In this document: positions 21,545-24,433 of the stretch, piece by piece
Numbering within the stretch: position 1 is the stretch's first letter
How the letters are laid out: every line of letters starts with the position of its first letter
Source: Peptococcaceae bacterium
GTDB taxonomy: Bacteria > Bacillota > Peptococcia > Peptococcales > Peptococcaceae
Direction: 5' to 3'
DNA length: 24,433 nucleotides
NCBI GenBank assembly: GCA_900756555.1
Contig: CAAEKP010000128.1
Coordinates: 1-24,433, forward strand
Translations under genes and position numbers: made by a program
The notes under the pieces: model-generated
Seen by the model: the letters and a program-made list of their open reading frames with translations, nothing else
What the model was told of the DNA's origin: nothing
Database searches by the model: none

Positions 21545-21670
21545 AAAAAAGGCTGTTGCATGGTTATCATTCCGACCGCAGTGAAAAATTCTTCTACAAT
21601 AGAAACATCCGCTAAGAAAAGATTTCTCGACTACGCTTGAGATGATAACCGCCAGTGCAACAGCCTCTTT
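21545..21670. repeat. MITE-like hairpin element, also terminator of prepilin gene
   Basis: GGCTGTTGCA (21551-21560) pairs with TGCAACAGCC (21656-21665), and GGTTATCAT (21562-21570) with ATGATAACC (21642-21650). A T-rich tail is present for minus-strand transcripts. The interior (CATTCCGACCGCAG ... CTACGCTTGAGATGAT) resembles the common intergenic element of gut Bacillota with a CATTCCGAGCGCAGC-like end (recalled, not searched). Confidence 0.75.
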
Positions 21671-21683
21671 GCCACAATTCAAT

Positions 21684-22070
21684 TTATTCTGTTGTCTTTG
21701 CCGTCACTGTCACATCATAGCTGTGCTCCGTTTTGGTGATGGTCACATTGTAATCCTCACCCTCCGGCAGTGGTGACAGATAGCCCCTGTCTACCAGTTC
21801 AGATGCTGTAATGCTGGTGCTTTCTGCGCCGCTCTCCATCTCCCAGCGGGTAAGATACAGCCGCGCCGCCTGTTCCACCATGTGCTGATTGGATTGCTGC
21901 ACCTGCTCCCGCGCCGTAGCAACATAGCCCGTCACCACGGGCAAAATAGCCGCTGTTAAAATACCCATGATGACTAACACCACTATCAACTCCACCAGCG
22001 TGAAGCCCTGCGACGCTCGCTGTCTCGCTTTTTGCATCTGCTTTACATTTTGCAATTCTGTCTGTTCCAT
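21684..22070 (-). CDS. Type IV prepilin / pseudopilin-like protein
   Basis: 128 aa. A long 22-residue basic leader ends in Gly22, followed by FTLVELIVVLVIMGILTAA: a textbook prepilin peptidase site (cleavage G22/F23, with Glu27 as Glu5 of the mature protein) and pilin N-terminal helix. A second helix part rich in Gln follows, then a small beta domain (DYNVTITKTEHSYDVTVTAKT). GAAAGGGG precedes the ATG. No pilus assembly ATPase, platform or peptidase gene lies in this window, so it must use machinery encoded elsewhere. Confidence 0.88.
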   Translation of the reverse strand: MEQTELQNVKQMQKARQRASQGFTLVELIVVLVIMGILTAAILPVVTGYVATAREQVQQSNQHMVEQAARLYLTRWEMESGAESTSITASELVDRGYLSPLPEGEDYNVTITKTEHSYDVTVTAKTTE

Positions 22071-22401
22071 TCCAATACGCCCCTTTCTGTAATTACCGTT
22101 GTTACCCGCTCAGCATAGCACGGGTTACAGAAAAAGAAAACGATAGTTTATCGACAGGATTCGGCACTGTGGTTCTTGCCATCAAACTGCGACAGCACAA
22201 TTCGATACGATTCGTGCCGCTCACGAAAAATTATGTTTATCTAACTGTGTACAGCAAATTTTCAGCATTTTTCCGGGCGAATTGCGAAAGTGAAGAGATA
22301 AAAAAGATTGTTACTGTAAAAGAGCTCTCTATGCCCTTCTGATGATAACCAATCCAGAGCAGAACACGGCCAAACAGGAATTTAACACATCCACCTGAAC
22401 A
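22071..22401. other. Intergenic region upstream of prepilin, no gene
   Basis: No supported frame on either strand. It contains TTCGTG/CACGAA and CGATA/TATCG hairpins, and an extended -10-like TGCTATGCT on the minus strand near 22112-22120 that could serve the prepilin gene. GATGATAACC near 22341-22350 repeats an arm of the 21545 element. Confidence 0.3.
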
Positions 22402-22434
22402 TAAAAAAGAGGGCACCGCCGCAGCAGTTCCCTC
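22402..22434 (-). terminator. Terminator after aldehyde dehydrogenase gene
   Basis: GAGGGCAC (22409-22416) pairs with GTTCCCTC (22427-22434) with one mismatch. On the minus strand a T6 run follows. It lies about 140 bp past the stop, beyond the DnaA boxes. Confidence 0.6.
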
Positions 22435-22483
22435 AATGCTTTTAACTATGCTCTCATAAGCGATTGTGCATTTTTATACCCGG

Positions 22484-22569
22484 TTATGCACAAAAGCAAA
22501 CAATCTTTTGTAGTTATCCACGATTTTCTGTTTATAACTCGCCAAAAATGTGGATAACTTTGTGGATAA
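22484..22569. promoter_or_regulatory. DnaA-box cluster
   Basis: TTATGCACA (22484-22492), TTATCCACG (22514-22522), TGTGGATAA (22549-22557) and TGTGGATAA (22561-22569). Three fit TTATNCACA exactly and one differs at the last base. The first two point one way and the last two the other. The cluster ends 3 bp past the stop of the aldehyde dehydrogenase gene. Confidence 0.75.
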
Positions 22570-22572
22570 GCC

Positions 22573-23955
22573 TTAGTGAATCCAGTTACGCACCCATTTC
22601 AGCTTCTTTTTATTTGGCTCATAACGCAATGGCAGTTCGATTTCGTTAGACTGTTTCAATACCACTTTCTGATGGGAGAAGGTGTCAAAGCCGGCTTTGC
22701 CATGATAAGCGCCGCCCATGCCACTCTGCCCAACACCGCGGAATGGTATTTCCGCACCGGACACATGCAGTACCGTATCATTGATGCAGCCGCCGCCAAA
22801 GGAAACATGAGTGGTCACCATCTGTTCTACTTCCGGGTCACGGGTAAACAGATACAGCGCCAATGGTTTTGGACGATTCTGAATATAGCAGATTGCCCGT
22901 TCCAGCGAATCATACGGAATAATGGGCAAAATTGGCCCAAAGATTTCTTCGTTCATCACAATGCTGTTGTCCGGGTCTACCATATCCAGAATGGTTGGTT
23001 CCAGTCTGAGCTTTTCTTTATCATAATTACCGCCGTACACAACATGACCATCGTTCAGATAGCCCAGCAGTCGGTTTAACTGCTGCTCGTTGACGATGCG
23101 CGGATAATTTTCATGTTCTAAAACATTGCCCGGATACAGCTCTTTGATATGCTCAATCATATAATGAATCAGTTTTTCTTTGTGTTTGCGATCCACCAGC
23201 ACATAGTCCGGCGCGATACAAGTCTGCCCACAGTTCAGGCATTTGCCCCAGATAATACGTTTGGCTGCCACTTTTAAATCAGCAGTATCCTCTACGATGC
23301 AAGGGCTTTTGCCGCCCAGCTCCAAGGTAACCGATGTTAAGTGTTCTGCTGCTGCCCGCATGATGTATTTGCCCACATGTGGACTGCCCACAAAGAAGAT
23401 ATGGTCAAAATCTTCTTTCAGTAATGCTTCCCCAACCTCAGCGCCGCCGGTGAAAATACTGACATAAACGCTTTCAAAGGTTTCTTCAATAATTGTCTGC
23501 ACAATTTCCTGCGTTTTTGGCGCCAGTTCAGATGGCTTCACCACCACGCAGTTGCCCGCTGCAATGGCTGCTGTCAGTGGAGAGAACACCAGCTGCACAG
23601 GATAATTCCAGGGCACAATAATCAGCACCAGGCCCAACGGTTCCGTGTAGGAAGCCAGATGCCCCGGATACTGAGCTAGCCCGCCGCCTTTTACCGGGCT
23701 GATTTCTGCCCATTTTGGCAGATGCTTGATGGCCGTATTGATTTCATCATACACCATGGAAATTTCTGTGTAATATGCTTCTTCTTCCGATTTTCCCAAA
23801 TCCGCTTCCAACGCCCAGATTAAATTTTCTTCATATTTTTTAATGGTTTTCCGCAGTGCTCTCAACTGTTTTAACCGCCAGTCAACGTCTAAGGTGGTGC
23901 CGCAGCGGAAAAACTCGCGCTGTCTTCTCAATGTCTCCTGCATGATTGTTCCCAT
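22573..23955 (-). CDS. Aldehyde dehydrogenase (ALDH3-like)
   Basis: About 460 aa. NAD(P)-dependent oxidation of aldehydes to acids in the cytoplasm. Visible are the cofactor loop VLIIVPWNYPVQL, general base Glu212 in LELGGKSP, catalytic Cys246 in NCGQTCIAPDYV, NEEIFGPILPI and the C-terminal HVSGAEIPFRGVGQSGMG. The overall length and the order match short ALDH3-type enzymes that lack the N-terminal extension. An ATG at 23961 is next to GAGGGA, while the ATG at 23955 is spaced 7 nt away, so 23955 is preferred. It lies about 50 bp behind the UPF0178 gene on the same strand, so the two may share a transcript. DnaA boxes follow immediately. Confidence 0.93.
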   Translation of the reverse strand: MGTIMQETLRRQREFFRCGTTLDVDWRLKQLRALRKTIKKYEENLIWALEADLGKSEEEAYYTEISMVYDEINTAIKHLPKWAEISPVKGGGLAQYPGHLASYTEPLGLVLIIVPWNYPVQLVFSPLTAAIAAGNCVVVKPSELAPKTQEIVQTIIEETFESVYVSIFTGGAEVGEALLKEDFDHIFFVGSPHVGKYIMRAAAEHLTSVTLELGGKSPCIVEDTADLKVAAKRIIWGKCLNCGQTCIAPDYVLVDRKHKEKLIHYMIEHIKELYPGNVLEHENYPRIVNEQQLNRLLGYLNDGHVVYGGNYDKEKLRLEPTILDMVDPDNSIVMNEEIFGPILPIIPYDSLERAICYIQNRPKPLALYLFTRDPEVEQMVTTHVSFGGGCINDTVLHVSGAEIPFRGVGQSGMGGAYHGKAGFDTFSHQKVVLKQSNEIELPLRYEPNKKKLKWVRNWIH

Positions 23956-24007
23956 GACCATTCCCTCTTTCTGTCTTATAGTATCCGTTCCTTATTATTG
24001 TTGTATG

Positions 24008-24433
24008 TTATTGTTCTGCCAAACCGCGCTCAATCAACGCGCGCAGCTGACAAATAAATCCCGCATCCTGTTCGGCAGTTCGTTTTGCCGGGCCTTTTGT
24101 GCGCCCCCCGCCGCGGCGTATTTTCTGCGCCGTGTGCCTGCTGGCCAGCAAACTGTCGATATTATTATCCGTATAAACCATGCCATTCTGATGAATGGGC
24201 CGTCCCTGACGAGCCAGACACATGGCCGCCAAACCATAATCCTGCGTTACCACTATATCACCGGGCTGCACCATATTGACCAGCGCAAAATCCACGCTGT
24301 CCGCGCCCTGGGACAACACCACCGTGCGTGCGCCCTCCCGATTAAAATAATGCGCCGTATCGCAGAGAATCAAACATTCCAATCCAAACTCCTGCGCCAG
24401 AGCAATGGTGGCATTCACCACAGGGCAGCCATC
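24008..24433 (-). CDS. UPF0178/YaiI-YqxD family protein (5' end outside window)
   Basis: 141 residues are visible, starting DGCPVVNATIAL. The first residues of the family (usually VDADACPVK) therefore lie at or just beyond the right edge, so the gene is nearly complete. Other conserved parts are GADSVDFALVN, GDIVVTQDYGLAAMCL and RRGGGRTKGPAKRTAEQD. It has a PIN-like fold with conserved acidic residues (Asp in DGC, SVD, TQD), suggesting a metal-dependent nuclease-like role, but no function is established. The reading frame continues through the edge without a stop. Confidence 0.88.
   Translation of the reverse strand, partial: DGCPVVNATIALAQEFGLECLILCDTAHYFNREGARTVVLSQGADSVDFALVNMVQPGDIVVTQDYGLAAMCLARQGRPIHQNGMVYTDNNIDSLLASRHTAQKIRRGGGRTKGPAKRTAEQDAGFICQLRALIERGLAEQ

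Noticed and set aside
22484..22569. The chromosomal oriC itself
   Set aside because: No dnaA, dnaN or other usual origin neighbours, and no long AT-rich unwinding tract next to the boxes; only a DnaA-binding cluster can be supported.
1..24433. CRISPR array, tRNA or rRNA genes, transposases
   Set aside because: No spaced identical repeats, no cloverleaf or rRNA segments, and no transposase or recombinase protein among the frames.

Overview
The window looks like chromosomal DNA of an endospore-forming Bacillota (Clostridia or Negativicutes type); genus cannot be fixed from sequence alone. Pointers are a complete cotJA-cotJB-cotJC spore-coat operon, a PdaA-type cortex deacetylase, a CIRCE/HrcA-controlled small heat-shock gene, a YtrA-type GntR/ABC operon, strong AGGAGG ribosome sites and sigma-A style promoters. 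A perfect 16-bp ParB site (parS) at 16648-16663 and a cluster of four DnaA boxes at 22484-22569 suggest the segment lies in the origin-proximal part of the chromosome (inference).

Region 1 (1-6900) is an accessory, defence-like island. A strong promoter drives mcrB-mcrC (type IV restriction). It is followed on the other strand by a Fic protein, a membrane-anchored XRE regulator and an AlbA_2/Schlafen-type ATPase-like regulator. The mcrBC operon is bracketed by a direct repeat (1-59 plus 158-210, and 3285-3396) that contains a hairpin-rich, possibly RNA-encoding segment. A short palindrome that overlaps stop codons recurs at three gene ends, and sequence-related GGATACCC terminators recur at four. 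The fic, xre and AlbA genes each have repeat-type operator candidates upstream.

Region 2 (6950-11570) holds hsp20 (CIRCE overlapping its promoter), an EamA transporter with a tandem CxGEC tail, cotJABC, a DUF2628 membrane protein and a nitroreductase. It ends in a long intergenic palindrome.

Region 3 (11576-18608) holds an Fe-S flavoprotein overlapped by a SulP-STAS anion transporter gene, then pdaA. On the minus strand follow a small membrane protein, a DUF4097-like surface protein with parS just upstream, a second polysaccharide deacetylase and a pyridoxal/pyridoxamine kinase. The kinase terminator hairpin overlaps the ribosome site of the deacetylase downstream. The kinase itself has a promoter-terminator leader that looks like an attenuator.

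Region 4 (18993-24433) holds a GntR-ABC-permease-permease operon with a perfect operator, a MITE-like hairpin, a lone prepilin, the DnaA-box cluster, an aldehyde dehydrogenase and an UPF0178 gene cut by the right edge. I see no tRNA, rRNA, CRISPR array, transposase or integrase.
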